Shown one piece after another: positions 10,810 to 23,169 of a stretch of 64,000 nucleotides of DNA (positions within the stretch are counted from its first letter, which is position 1; every line of letters starts with the position of its first letter). The notes under the pieces were generated by a model that worked only from the letters and a program-made list of their open reading frames with translations, made no database searches and had not been told where the DNA came from. The stretch is from Nectonema munidae (Eukaryota > Nematomorpha > Nectonematoida > Nectonematidae): positions 1-64,000 of the forward strand of contig JAUIRK010000976.1 in assembly GCA_030549495.1 (NCBI GenBank), written 5' to 3'. The position numbers were made by a program, and so were the translations under genes.

Positions 10810-12698
10810 CCTTTATTCTAGTGCTGTTACATTTTGTAACATTTTAATTTAGAATTACCAAAATTATGACTTAAAATTTTTTTTCTCAAGTAAAATTTTG
10901 TGAGCATAAATAAAAAATCATTTTTATTAATTAATAAAAAAAATGGATAAAATGCATTGTCATTTTTTAGTTTACACTTCTATATTTATATATCTTCATA
11001 CATTTTATTTGCTTCATATTGAATCAATCATTCATTACTATCTTTATTTTTCTGCTGATGTTGAAAGTGAGTCAGAAGTTGTAAGTGCTAATGGAACCAT
11101 TTTTCACGACAAGCTTTTAATGATAGAAAAAGAGCAAGAAATATTGTTAACAAATTAGATTTCAATTCTGATTCCTTATTTGAACTTTTTTTTGATCAAT
11201 AAATTTTGTACACAATTCAAAAGTATACCAACCGTAAAGTATCCGATATAAAAAGATTCGTTAAAAACCAATACTTTTATATGAAATTTTTTTCGCTCGA
11301 TGAAATAAAAGCTTGCTTGGCCTTGATAATCAGAGCTGTTTTGCACAGGGACAACTTCACTTCTCTTTTGGAATTGTGGAATCCTCTGGATGGTAGATCT
11401 TTTTGTAGAGTTGTGATGGGGGTACAAAGGTTTCAATTTTTTTTGAGAACTGTTAGATTCGACAATTTTAGACGTTGAAAACAAAGAGATAGAATCGCAG
11501 CGGTAAGAGAGATATGGGATATTTTCAATAATAACTTGACCAAGTACTTTGAGCCTTCCGAAACACTCACTGTCGATGAGCAGTTGTTGGGTTATAGAGG
11601 TAAAGTTGCTGGACGCACGTACATTCCTTCAAAGCCTAGAAAGTACGGGCTAAAAATATTTTGGATATGCGATGCTGAAACGGTTTGTATTGAGAGGAAA
11701 AGTGTATCATGACAAGGAAAATGGCACAGTTTACAAAGGTCTGGGTAAAGACGTTGTTTTGGAATTGTCCAAACCGCTTTATGGTTCCGGTCGTGATATT
11801 GTGACGGACAATTTTTCACAGTCTCTTTTAGAACATAACCTCACTTTACTTGGTACAATTAGAAGTCACAGAAAAGAAGTACCTAAGGGTTTGGAAAAAC
11901 AAGAAGAGGCAACTATATTCTATTTTTTTCCATCATCATGAAAACAAAATTATCATGGTTTCTTATATCACGAAAAAAAACAAAAACGTTATTTTGCTCA
12001 GCTCATCACATTGCGGTGAACAAGTGGTCAACGAGAAGTAGAAGCGCCCAACATTGATTCTCCATTATAACTATGGTAAAAAGGGTGTGGGAACCAACTT
12101 GATCAAAATCTGGAGGAATTTACATGCCGAAGAAAAACAAATAGATGGCCTCTCTTATATTTATTCAATTTGATTGACGTGGCTGTGAACAACTCATTTA
12201 TATTATCAAGAAATGAATGCTGTTTGCAAACAAGAAGAGAATTTATGTAAGACTTGACGATAAAATTAGTCGAAGCTTCTGTTGAGTACAGATATAAAAA
12301 TAACAAAAAACTTTCTTCAAGAAATTTTGAGGCAGCAAAACTTTTTGGCCTGATTGAAGAAAATGTGATTTTTGTTGAAGAAAAAAAAAAGTAGGAAGAT
12401 GTTTCGTGTGCCGAAAATGTATTCTTTCAAAAGGTGATAATTGTTCTTAGTTTGTTTGTCCACTTCATAAAAAAGTTGCTAAAAAGATTATTTGCAATTC
12501 ATGCTCATAACTTTTTTCACGATTAATATAAATTTAATAAAATTTTTGAAACTTGATCCATTTTACGTTTTTCTTGTATTCAAGTAAGTATATCTCATTA
12601 TTTACATACAATATCTTTTTTATAGTCTATAAAAGCATATGTTACAAAATGTAACAAACAATAGTTTTAAGATAATTTTTTTACCATAACTATAAGGG
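10810..12698 (+). mobile_element. piggyBac transposon, degraded, with TTAA duplication
   Basis: The element is framed by TTAA at 10806-10809 and 12699-12702. Its ends are CCTTTAT... and ...ATAAGGG, the piggyBac CCY...RGG form, and an inner palindrome TGTTACATTTTGTAACA / TGTTACAAAATGTAACA occurs near both ends. The + strand holds pieces of a DDE_Tnp_1_7 transposase: KYTNRKVSDIKRF to RTVRFDNFRR (11206-11478), then TVDEQLLGYRGK with the first catalytic Asp (about 11565-11610), LRGKVYHDKENGTVYKGLG and IVTDNFSQSLLEHNLTLLGT (11672-11880). Several stops and frameshifts separate the pieces, and the C-terminal part is only partly recognisable. Confidence 0.8.
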
Positions 12699-12702
12699 TT
12701 AA

Positions 12703-13689
12703 GATGTTTTAAAAAGAATTATTTATTACCTAAATCATTCTTCCAAAAAAAATTTCAGCTATTGTCATTTTCTAATAAATATTTTCAAGATGTGTTTTGT
12801 TTCACTAATATTCCTAGTAAAGGGCCAAAAATATTTTATAATGTATTAATTTTTTTATATAAAAATCCATAAAATAACTCTAAAGATGACATTATTGTCA
12901 TGATGAAGTTGCGAATCTTTGAATAGCTTTCTAAATGGCCAAATTTTGCCCCTCAATTTAGGCATAAAACTTTTTTTCAATTTTATATATACAAAAACTT
13001 CTAATTAGTGAAAATTATGCTCTAAATTTTAATAATATCACTCATCAAGTATCCTAGTTTACATAGAATATATATATATGCAATATGCTGTCAAATGGAT
13101 AAATGAAGTAATGAAAAACGTCCAAATATTTTTACTAAATGTTTTCATTATCCAGGATTTCATAAAAAATAGAGATAGATCACTATGTTTTTAATCAAAA
13201 AATTTGATTTAAAAACTTTTCTTTAACTCTATAAAGCAGTATATTTTTTATGTTTTTTAGCAGGGCGGGGAGGATTCCACGCCGCTCTATTTATATCAGT
13301 GGAAAAACACTTTTTTTAATTGTAATCCCCCATATTACACTTTTCAAATACGATCAATCGATTTGTGAAACTCACTTTTGACAAAATTATGAAAAATCAT
13401 ATATCACAACACTCATGCAAACATTTTTAGACACGCTGTATCGAATGGTCATACTAATTTTCAATAAAATCTCAATTATCATACTAATCAATCAAAATTG
13501 AGAAAATATGTAGAAATTAAAAAACAAATCTTTCAAAATCCAAAAATAAAATCATATATCATAACACACATACACTAACCTTTTCAGGTACGCTGAATCT
13601 AATGGTGATCAGAGAAAATAATCTTTAATAAATTTAGTCATTAATTCATTAGATATTTTCTCTGAATACAACAATATAAAATATATATA
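12703..13689. other. non-coding region with a diverged direct repeat
   Basis: No gene seen. Two diverged copies of a unit of about 160 bases lie in tandem at about 13390-13545 and 13549-13615; each begins near AAATCATATATCA and has CACGCTG / TACGCTGAAT about 50 bases later. Confidence 0.35.
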
Positions 13690-16231
13690 CAGTGTAACCT
13701 GTTTACGAAAGTCAGGTTTGGGACAAAACTTAATTGGCTCCCTTAGAGTGGCTTTCTTAAACAGGGGATACTTAATTTTATAATAAAGAAAAATCAAAAT
13801 ATTGCTTTCACTCTTTGTTTTTACTCTTTTTATACATGCATTTTTTTTTAATTTTGTATTTTATTTTTTAATTTTGAAATAATTAATCATTAATAAAAGA
13901 CTGTTTTGTTTTTTAATACTCATTGTAGATGTGATATTTTCTAAATCAACGACTTTGCTCAAGTATGAGGCATCACCATGGTGCAAAGCAAATCTTTTTA
14001 ACTCTTCAAGATAGCGTAAGGCTTCGATCACTGAACAAGGTTTAGATTCTTCACTGTTGACGCTGTTTATATCATTCTGAGAATTAACATCATTGTCACT
14101 ATCATATGAGTTCTTGGGCAGATAGATTCCAGTCCATCAACTCATCATTAGTAGCTAAATTCTTGTCAGTTTCATCAAGTTTGCTATAGTCGTGATTGAA
14201 CAAATTTTTTGAAAGTGATAATATTGGTGTAGGTATATCATCGAAGTTATCATCTTTTTCATTTTCTACAAAGAGTGCTGAATTGTTTTCCTCAAAATCT
14301 AAACCGGAACGAGCAAAACACTTCTGAATTGTCATGCTTTCAACTTCATCCCATGATTTACTTAACCAATATATGGCGTGAAGAAGTGTTATTTTACGGA
14401 GAACTTCAGGCCTAGTAATAGTTGCATCAATTTTTAATTGATGTAAATTGTTTTTTCCAGAATTTTAGTTTCACAGTCAGGATGATTCCTTGATCCATTG
14501 GTTGACATTCATGTGTTGTTTTGGCAGGCAAAAAAATTAACTTTACGTTTTCAACCTCGAGATGAAAATGACAAGACGCATTATTATCTAAGAAAAGCAA
14601 AATTTTACGTTTTTGGGCTTGCATGCTTTTATTCTACTTGTTTAACCAAATTGTGTGTAATCACCAGTAAATATCCAAGCTTCTGAGTTATTTAAGTAAG
14701 TACCAGGGAGATTGTCAACATTTATAGCTTTGAAGCAACGTGGTTTCTTGTTTTTTCCAATCACAACTGGCTTGAGTTTCTCTCCAGTCATAGAGGAACT
14801 GTTATTAGTTCTTTAGAGTTTTTGATACCAGAGCAATCTATTTTTAACGTGATATGTTTTTTGTAGCATCGCTTCGAAAATACAGCCCTGTTTCATCCAT
14901 GTTGAAAATATCTTCAGCTTTATAATCTTTTCAAATTTGGTGCAAACTTTCTTTCCATCTTGTTATGGTACTTAAATCTACTTAGTTCTCCTCTCCAGTA
15001 ACTGTAAGAAGAACAATATTATTCCTTTTTAAAAAACTTTGCAACCATCCATTTGAAGCTCGAATGATGACTCTATTTTTAAGTCTTTTGCAAAACGTGA
15101 AGCTTGACTTTGCATTAAAGGACCATTTACAAGAACTTTTCTAGATGTTACATCTTTGAACCACTTAAATATTAAACTGTTCCCCAATGCCGGGTTTTCT
15201 ACCTTTGCGTTTACGTACGTGTAGAAATGATGTTACCTTCATACTCCTGTAAAATTTCTTTTTTTTCAAAATAATTCTCTGTACCTGATCCTTGCTCACA
15301 CCAGAAGTTTCACCTAATTTGCGAGAGCTTTTAACGTTTTCATACAGTTCAATCACTAACTTTTTCAGATAACATTAATGTTTTTATTTTATGGGTTATT
15401 ATTTGAAAACTTAAAATTAAGAATCTAAAAAAAAATTTGAAAACGAAAATTTAATTGCATAATGTGCAAAAGAGAGTGAAAAGGAAATTTAGATGTAATA
15501 TGTCTTATTGCTAGGGGCGTAGATAGATTGTTCAAAGTAATGAACTTGCTAACAAAATAAAAAAAATCTCATGAATAAGCGAACAATATTTACATAACAC
15601 ATACATACACACATGTTGCTATGATCCAACAATAAGACACATTACATCTAAATGTACTTTGCGCTCTTTTTTTGTACATAGACACGCCACTCAAATCTTA
15701 CTCGTATTTTTATAAAAAAATTGTGAACTAAAGTTACTTGATAAGAAAAACTGCTTCCTTCGGACAAAATAAAATCAAAATCAAAGCTGCTAAAAGAAAG
15801 AATAAAAGGGCGTATTTTATGAAACACACATACATGTTCTAAATCATTTGGTTTTGTCACACACAAGGAATGACAAAATGACGCTTTTCCTGCTTAACTC
15901 TTACAAAGTTGATTTACAGCTGTCACACGAATGGAAACAGATAATATAGAAACAGAAGTGATGCGCTTATTTGTGTTGATAACAAGTGTATATAAAATCA
16001 CATTCCCAAAAAATGTGAGTTTATATAATTACAAAAAGTGTGATGTTTTTTTAATTGATATGGCGCTCTTAGCTGAAAAAATTCTGGCGCTTGACTGCGT
16101 TAGACAGGTGGCGCTCTTCTAGATCTCAAATCAATGAAAAAGTATACAAAATTATTTTGGGGAAACCACAGTCTGGTGCCCTTAAAAGGGTGGCCTGCTT
16201 ATAAAGGCGGCGCTCTAAGCAGGTTTCACTG
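13690..16231 (-). mobile_element. Tigger (pogo superfamily) transposon, degraded, 2.5 kb
   Basis: Ends are CAGTGTAACCTG (13690) and CAGGTTTCACTG (to 16231), flanked by TA on both sides, as expected for Tc1/mariner/pogo elements. Inner terminal sequence is also inverted (ACCTGTTTACGAAAG against AAAGGCGGCGCTCTAAGCAG). Minus-strand coding pieces are IELYENVKSSRKLGETSGVS (helix-turn-helix, about 15290-15350), RKILLFLDNNASCHFHLEV with a catalytic Asp and PAKTTHECQPMDQGII with the last one (14440-14600), and a C-terminal acidic piece (14102-14335). Multiple breaks make it inactive. An extra segment at about 15480-16130 does not match transposase and contains its own inverted repeat. Confidence 0.8.
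15487..15655. repeat. inverted repeat within the Tigger element
   Basis: TTAGATGTAATATGTCTTATTG (about 15487-15510) recurs in inverted form at about 15630-15655 with one mismatch, leaving a loop of roughly 120 bases. It could be a small foldback insertion. Confidence 0.5.
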
Positions 16232-16900
16232 TATTTATTTTGATATATATAAGAGAAGACAACATTACAACGTTGCCAAATTTTGTTTACGTTATATAAT
16301 TATATATTTTTTATTAGTTTGATACAATTTAGTTTCTTATAATTTCTGAATTATTTTTTACGTAACTCAATTTTTAAGTTTTATTTTGACTTTGACAAAA
16401 ATATATCCTAAATTCAAAATTGACAAAACAATCGAAATTTAAAAATCAAAATTACCTACAAACCTGTTGAAATAAAAATGAAAAACAAATTCAAAAGTTT
16501 ATTAGAAAATTACAATGGAAAAAACACAATTCAACTTGTCATATTAAAAATTGTAACAATCATAAAACGCTGGAGTGAACAACATGGTTTTTTAAATTTC
16601 TGACATTGTTGCTTTACTTTTTTTAATTTGTGTCTCCAGTGATTGACCTTAGGCAGATTTCACTGCCTCGGTTCGCCCCTTTGTTATCTTATAAATTTGT
16701 TGATTGTACTTTTTCTAGATTTCTGTTCAAAAGCATGTTAATTTTAGTTTGTTGGATAAACCAGTAGTTGATCTTGCTTCAATGTATGGTACAACCAATG
16801 GTTTCACAATTTCCGAAACCAAAAGAATCAATTTTTATAGGATGCTCTTTATTTTTTAAACAAAAAAGCAGTTCCAGCCTTTACTCTAGAAGTATCTAAA
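16232..16900. other. intergenic AT-rich sequence
   Basis: No gene or clear element boundary seen. Confidence 0.3.
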
Positions 16901-16904
16901 ACAA

Positions 16905-17880
16905 AACTCTATGCATTTACATTCCATTTTTTAGTTTTTCTTACACAAGAATTGTATCCTATATGTACGCTGATTAAAAATGTTGGTACCACCTTTCGTA
17001 TAATCATACAATTTGAAAAGAACTTGTTTTTTATTTCATTTTTTGTTACTTCTAAAATAAGAGGCAAAGAAGATACCATCAGAATATTTTTTCTACTAGA
17101 CTTTCTCATCACGACATATCTATGCAACTTTAAATATTTATAAAAGTTTTTTTCCAAAATATTTTGTATGAATAGTAGCAGTGCTCTCTCACTAAAATCT
17201 TTCATTTTTTGAGGACTGTTCATTTCGTTTCTATTATCGTGCCAAGACATGCTTTTTTTTCTTGATATAAAAATTCAATAAGTGGTAAGGATATATAAAA
17301 TTGTCAATTGTGATCCTCTAAACTTGTGCACTGTTTTACTCTATCTACTAATTGATAGATGTATAATTCCTTAAGATTCTGTTGCGTGTATTGATGCCTG
17401 ATTTAAATTTGTTGTAGTCTACAATAGTTTCAGGCATGCCTATTGATTGATTTACCTATCAAATCAATTTTTCCAAGATTTTGAGAAGACGGTGTAAACA
17501 ACCTTAAAATCTTTTCTGGCATGTTTCTAAGGGATATAAGCACTCAATGACGCATACTCAGAGTACAAAAACTTACTTTCGCAGTCTAGTAATTCAAATC
17601 TTTCAGGTATGCGGGTCTGAGAATGTGATGCATAAATCGTCTACTTGCTCTTACTGTTCCACAGATCGTGTAGCGCTCTTTTGCTCGTTTTCAAAGTTCA
17701 TGAGGCGTGAAGAACCCGTCCAATGTCCATATATATTCCACAACCTTTGGAAAAGTTTGAGCTCGACACTAACATTTCGTCAGAAGAAAAATAAAATTTG
17801 CCTTGAAGACGCATTGAAACATATCGCGATCCATTGAAGCTTTCAAGAATGCCTCCCCATTTTTTGGGAGAAAAGGTACT
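16905..17880 (-). mobile_element. piggyBac-like transposase remnant
   Basis: Read on the minus strand, short pieces follow the order of the intact transposase at 54347-56125: YTICGTVRASRRF and ILRPAYLKDLN (about 17580-17680), HARK/KHARKDFKVVYT-like sequence near 17500, DYNKFKSG-like sequence near 17420, and a C-terminal part at 16909-17250 (SWHDNRNEMNSPQKM...). Frames change repeatedly. Terminal TTAA repeats were not located with confidence. The match is to the family pattern and not to a defined copy. Confidence 0.45.
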
Positions 17881-18478
17881 TAATTTCTAACTCGATTTTT
17901 AGCTTGACCAATGTGAAGTAAGCACGCAAAAAACGTGAAAATTTTCAAGGTCGAAAAATAATTATTGATATATTGACATGAGCGCGTATACAAGATCAAT
18001 AATTTGATTAGCGCAAGAACACACTTGTTGATGAAAGGAAAAATATCCAAGGTAGAAACAAAAACAGCATGTCACTGGTGGTGCATCGACAAGAAGCAAA
18101 AATACGTTTTTTCCGAAATGCTGTTGAAATTTGTTTATTTTTCAAACTGTGAATTAAAGTTAATGAAGCTAATGATTAGAAAGACGATAAATTCCTATTT
18201 ACGTCTTTCTTAAATCGTACTAAAATACCTATTTTACGTCAATTCTAATTTTGGAAGTTTTACGGCATATATCCGTCTTTGGCGTATGGATGGAGATAGT
18301 ACCATAGCGTGAAGGTTAAAACGACGTGGAAATTTTCAACTTCGTGAAAGGTATTAGGTAGCAAGTTTGGCTGCTATTTCATCTTCACTAATATTGTGTG
18401 CAGGACACCAGAAAATTGGAATTGTGACTTGAGGTTAGTTTTTTTAAATATGAGATGAGGTGGCAAGTTGTCTCAGTT
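17881..18478. other. intergenic sequence without recognised gene
   Basis: No gene seen. GTGAAGGTTAA near 18300 could be the right end of the piggyBac-like remnant to its left, but no matching left end was found. Confidence 0.3.
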
Positions 18479-18479
18479 A

Positions 18480-18618
18480 TTTGAAATAAAAAGAGTAAAG
18501 TTTCAAACAAATTGATTTAAATCAAAGCAATTTTCGACTCCACGATCTTTATCAAGTCGAAAATTGCGTTTATTTAAATCAATTTGTTTGAAACTTTACC
18601 CTTTTTATTTCAAACAAA
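18480..18618. repeat. hairpin (foldback) element, about 60-bp arms
   Basis: Arms of about 60 bases (18480-18541 and 18557-18618) are near-perfect inverted copies, including TTTGAAATAAAAAG at the outer ends and GCAATTTTCGACT at the inner ends. The loop is about 15 bases. This is the structure of a foldback MITE. It ends about 25 bases left of a Tigger terminus. Confidence 0.75.
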
Positions 18619-18896
18619 TGACCCTTCCGCTCTTTACTTATACACTAGAACCTACGTTTTACGTACGGCACGGGACCGAACGGCAGACGTAAAACGTAGG
18701 ATTCGTAAAATCCAGGTTGACCTTTAAATTGACATACAGCACGAAAATCCTAGCCTGGATCACATATGGTCACACCGTGTACGACGTGAGGGACTATGGC
18801 AGCTAAAGAAGACTACTACAGTGAAGTTGGATGATCTTAATCCCTGAAGTTGAGCTGTTTTCATAATAAAGTTTTAAATAAAAAATATCAGTGTAT

Positions 18897-19973
18897 CAGG
18901 GGCGCACATCCGGGGGGGCTAATAGATAATAAGATACTAATAGCCTATGAGACAATTTGTCAGGGGGCGAAATGTCTGTCGACCGTTATTTAAATAATTT
19001 TTTAATTATAAGGGCTAGCTACTTTAACGTTGGCTTTTGCTGCTTATAAAAACTTGAAAATATCAAATAAACTCTCATTCTTTATGCCTCCTATTATTTT
19101 GAAATTATTCTGAGAACAGACGGTTCCATTTTAAAATAGTGAAAATTGCTTTATTAGTTTATTTTGTTTCCTTTCTCTCTTATGTTAATTATGTAGCAAA
19201 TTTTTTAATTTTGAGTGATGCAGTGGATGTATTTTCATTGACCAGGCACTGATGTACCGCTTATGTCAAACTATGAACAAATTTGTATCGATGAGGAATC
19301 GAATCCAGAGTCTTCCGTGCTATGTCCATCATCTCAACCAACCTGCCATGCCACCCATAGATAGAGTATGCTGTAGGGGATACGTCAAATTAGTTTTCAA
19401 AAAACTTCAGTTATGCACTAAAATTTTTTAGTTTTTGTTGAAGCTCTATAACTTTTTCTGATAGACTTTTTTTCCTTAAAAGTTATTATAAAAGGCAAAT
19501 TATCATTGCAAAATGTTAACAGTTATTTTACTTTTTGTAGCTTGTATAATGAAATAATGCGATCTTAATTTTTAGTTTGCACAATTATAACTTCGTTTTA
19601 TACCCTTGCCCCTGAATCAATCACATTTTTTCATATAAACATCACAGGTTGTCTAGTAGACTCTTTGCCTTTAGACTACATTTACTGATATAAAACTATC
19701 CAACCTTCAGTTATTTGTTTTCTCTATGAATCAAATATCCTTTCATCAATTCCTGTAATGTGCCTGGTAGACTACTTCATTTTTCAAATGAAAAATCCTA
19801 TTCCACCCCCTAACATTTTTGGATTTTTTTTAAACTAGTGTAGACTTTTAAATTTTAAAGGATATTTGGTCTCCCGTGGTATTTCCAGACTACTAATTTT
19901 GAAAATTGCAAGAAAAAAATTTCGCCCCCCCCCCCCCCCCCCCCCCCAATAATTTTGAGGATGTGCGCCCCTG
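18897..19973. mobile_element. hAT-type non-autonomous element with perfect 8-bp duplication
   Basis: Ends are CAGGGGCGCACATCC and its exact inverse GGATGTGCGCCCCTG. The eight bases CAGTGTAT stand directly on both sides (18889-18896 and 19974-19981). CAGGG termini with an 8-bp duplication are diagnostic of hAT elements. No transposase was found in the 1077 bp. A C run of about 21-23 bases lies near the right end (19925-19947), and a G run near the left end. It is inserted within the Tigger element and is therefore younger. Confidence 0.9.
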
Positions 19974-20175
19974 CAGTGTATGTGTATTATTTATCAATTA
20001 TACTCAACTTAGTCTGCTCTAGGAAAAGGCGTCGGTTAATTCGCTATTTTAATAATGCATGCAGAGGGGAAAATAATTTTAAAATAAGGAAAAACTACTT
20101 TATTCATTCTCTTTCGAATTTGTTGGCCCTGAAAAGGGCCTTTTGTTTTGAAGATTTATTTTTTTTTAATTTTTT

Positions 20176-21768
20176 TTACTGAAAGAAGTTGGTTATCTTT
20201 TTCTGCTTTAATGATGCTGCTCTCATCTGAGCCGCTTCGTCTCTCCATCGGCGAATCTGTCTGATGTGGCACGAATCTTTCTTCATTTGCTCGAACCAAT
20301 CCACGACAACTCCAGGGGCTTCAAACGCTTGCTCAGATTTAATTTGGTCGACTATTTCTTCCTCGTCACTTTCACTCTCTTCATCAGATGACTCTCTATC
20401 AATTTCACTGATTATCTCTGCGTCGGTGAGCCATTGGTGTCCGGCATCTTCGGCGAGCCACTCATCCACACTCATCATATCCTCAGTTCCAGAACCAAGT
20501 TCTTGAAACATGGCTTTAAATATATTACGATTCGCTTCCATGTTGTCTACGTTCTCTGTCTGTTCTTCTGAAACACTTTTATCCTCACTTCTTTCTTCAA
20601 CATTTTCCATTAGTTTTGGCCAAGAGCGTTGAAGATTTTCCTGTGTTGCCGCTTCCCACGCATCTGCAATCCAGTAAACCGCATCTTTAATTGTGATTTG
20701 TTTTATCACCTCTGGGATCGGGATATCTAGCTTGCACAAGACGTGACGTAGAAGGTTTTTCTTATAACGTCTTTTTAATGGTTCTAAAACACCCTGGTCC
20801 ATCGGTTGAATGAGGGAGGTTGTATTTGCCGGCAGGAACATTACTAAAAATGATCCGTCTTCTGTCGTTAGTTCTTCAACGGAAGGGTGGGCTGGAGCAT
20901 TATCTAACAGTAGCACAATCTTTTCCTCGACATTGTTCTCTCGGCAAAATTCACGAACACGGGGACAAAGTTCTCAAAAAACCAACTCTTGAATGTTGCC
21001 GCATCCATTCACGCGTTCTTCTGACTATAGTAGTCGACTGGCAGGCGATCCATGTTCTGGTTTTTAAAGCATCGTGGCTCAGCTGACTTGTGAATACATG
21101 TTAATGGAATCTTACAGGTTTCGCTCGCATTCAAACAACCCATAAGGGTAACTCGATCTTTAGCTGTCTTGAAATTCTTTGCCGTTTTCTCTCCGTGTAA
21201 AACCAAGATGCGGCTGGGCATCAATTTCCAATAGAGCCAGTTTCGTCAGCATTGAAAATCTGGTCTCTGGTTAAATTTTCTGATTCCATTAACCTCTCGC
21301 AGATTGGAAAGCTCCAATTGAGTCAGCGTCTGCTGATAAGGATTTGCCTTGCATTGATAAGGAATGGATACCGTGGCGTTTCTTAAAACCATCTAGCCAT
21401 CCTTTACTGGCCTCAAAACTTGGGTGACCTTCGGGATACGACTCTTTGGCAAAAAGAAGAGCTTTCTCCTGTAAAAGAGGTCCAGATATCGGTAAGCCTT
21501 TTCTTCGCTGCTGCGTCATCCACGTAAAACACGCATCATCAACCTTCGAAAACGTTGCTTTTGAGAAATAAGATTTAGCTAAAAAAGACTTGGTAACTCA
21601 CATTTTGAAACCGAATTTTCCAATTCCTCCCTTTTCGCCCAGATGGTGGATACGGTTGACTTAGGCAAACCATGCAACTAAAAGGTTGGATTTACCCTTC
21701 CTTCTATCGGCAATTATCTTTAATTTAGTTTCGATTGAAACACTTTGACGCTTTCTCACGGAAGCCAT
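20176..21768 (-). pseudogene. Tigger transposase (CENP-B/JRK-like), several frameshifts
   Basis: The ATG at 21768 starts ASVRKRQSVSIETKLKII, a CENP-B-type helix-turn-helix. The next piece, 21519-21289, is the second DNA-binding half (GLPISGPLLQEKALLF, SKGWLDGFKKRHGI). Then 21224-21009 covers RILVLHGEKTAKNFKTAKDRVTLMG and the CFKNQNMDRLPVDYYSQ region. The longest piece, 20916-20176, starts at the catalytic MLLLDNAPAHPS and has FLPANTTSLIQPMDQGVLEP, then an acidic linker and the C-terminal KQKKITNFFQ. The protein parts are well preserved between a few frame changes, so the copy is inactive but not very old. Confidence 0.8.
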
Positions 21769-22540
21769 GATTGCGAATGAATTATCTACCCATGGACTCG
21801 ATTTATTAAAATAGAAAAACGATGGATTTTAATTACAGGAAGTGCATGCTCTTAATTGTTTATTAATCATGTAAGTTGTGTGAAGTTAATGTTTACGTTT
21901 TGCACGAAAATGTTGTGTCTGTAACACAGCGTTATCAGCTGACTATTTGCTAGACGTAATTGACAGTTGTATATGAGGATATCCTTTACACGTGTTGAGA
22001 CTCGCTGATAGCCCATTCATTCACAAGGCGGCGTATCGTTTGATGTTTGACAATGCGCGCTCAGTATACGAAAACCACAAGAATAGCATCGGAGAAAACA
22101 AGTACACTGTACAGTACGTTCAGTGTTAGAATGCATTGTTTTGCGATCTAATTAGCGTAAAGATGACGTCATCGATCATTTGGCGAGGACGTAAAATCCA
22201 GTGAACGTAAAATCAGAGTACGTAAAACGTAGGCTATTTTTTAAAATTGAATTACTGTTTTTTCTAGGCTGTATGATATTCAATCCTGTCTCTTTACTTT
22301 TACTATGATAATGATATAATTCCCTACTTATTCATTGTATTCAAGAATTTGTAAATAAATTTCGTTATTACATCATATTGAAATTTGTTTCATGTATGCA
22401 CTTTTGGTGGGGAAAATTTGTTTTTTAAAATGTGCATTAATATATAAAAAGTGTATCTGTAGCGATTTAAATTATGACAGCCCTTGTCTATATCTGTGGC
22501 TATAGTGTGCTGTGTTACTAGCTATTTTTTATTTGTACCC

Positions 22541-22677
22541 TAACCCATTTACGGCCAATGTTCCTATTTTGGAACATAAGTAATTTCATCTTTGTCTGCT
22601 TTTTTCAATGACTCTGAATATAAATCGTCCGCGTTTTTTTAGATATCGTCTGCTTTGCTTGGCCTTAAATGGGTTAA
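22541..22677. repeat. piggyBac-type MITE, copy 1
   Basis: Ends are TAACCCATTTACGGCCAA and TTGGCCTTAAATGGGTTAA, imperfect inverted repeats with TTAA at the right end. The inside shares GTCTGCTTT and ATATCGTCTG words with copy 2. Confidence 0.65.
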
Positions 22678-22723
22678 TAGTTTTTACTGTCTTCACCTTC
22701 ACTACTCTATATTTTGATCTGAC

Positions 22724-22856
22724 TTAACCGGTTATCGACCACAGTCGACTTTACAAAAAGTATGAATCGTCTGCTTTTATCAATGCTCTTTAATACAAAT
22801 CTTCTGCTTTACATTAGATATCGTCTGATTATTCTGGTCGATAACGGGTTGGTTAA
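22724..22856. repeat. piggyBac-type MITE, copy 2
   Basis: Framed by TTAACCGGTTATCGACCA and TGGTCGATAACGGGTTGGTTAA. The interior (AAAGTATGAATCGTCTGC, ATCAATGCTCTTTAATAC) matches copy 3 at 28777-28907 in inverted orientation. Confidence 0.7.
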
Positions 22857-23169
22857 TCGATTAAGTGTACCAATGACACTCTGACTTGATAAAACATGAA
22901 ATCTTGTGTACAAACTATACTACTTCTTCTTACTTGGTGCCGCTGAGAAATATTTGTAGTTTGTGCATACTACACAGACATGCATGATCATTTTATACAT
23001 AGCCAAAAATTGAGAAAGAATTATTATATAATACTCGCAAAATGCTTCGCTGCTACAAACGTGCATAATTATTAATTATTGAGAGTTTTGATGTGTTTTT
23101 ACTTGTTTGGTTTATAAAACAGTGTTTCTCTCTTAAGGTTTTGCCTTAGTATGTAGTGGATTTTCAGAA
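22857..23169 (+). promoter_or_regulatory. upstream region of the class II PI3K gene with 5' UTR splice acceptor
   Basis: No coding sequence. A pyrimidine-rich tract and the acceptor GATTTTCAG end at 23168, two bases before the ATG at 23170, so the start codon lies at the beginning of an exon and the 5' UTR is probably spliced. No core promoter could be fixed. Confidence 0.45.

Larger units (their letters stand above)
18643..22235 (-). mobile_element. Tigger transposon (TIGD/JRK-like), 3.6 kb including an insertion
   Basis: The left end CACTAGAACCTACGTTTTACG (18643) matches the inverted right end CGTAAAACGTAGGCTA (to about 22235). Inner copies of ACGTAAAA and TAAAATCCAG also occur at both ends. 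The transposase gene lies on the minus strand (20176-21768). A separate element is inserted at 18897-19973. Its base composition is visibly less AT-rich than its surroundings, which fits a fairly recent arrival. Confidence 0.8.

Noticed and set aside
10943-11158. 71-residue ORF at the left side of the piggyBac as a host gene
   Set aside because: It lies inside the TTAA-bounded element; its end is probably transposase N-terminal remnant and its start is AT-rich noise.
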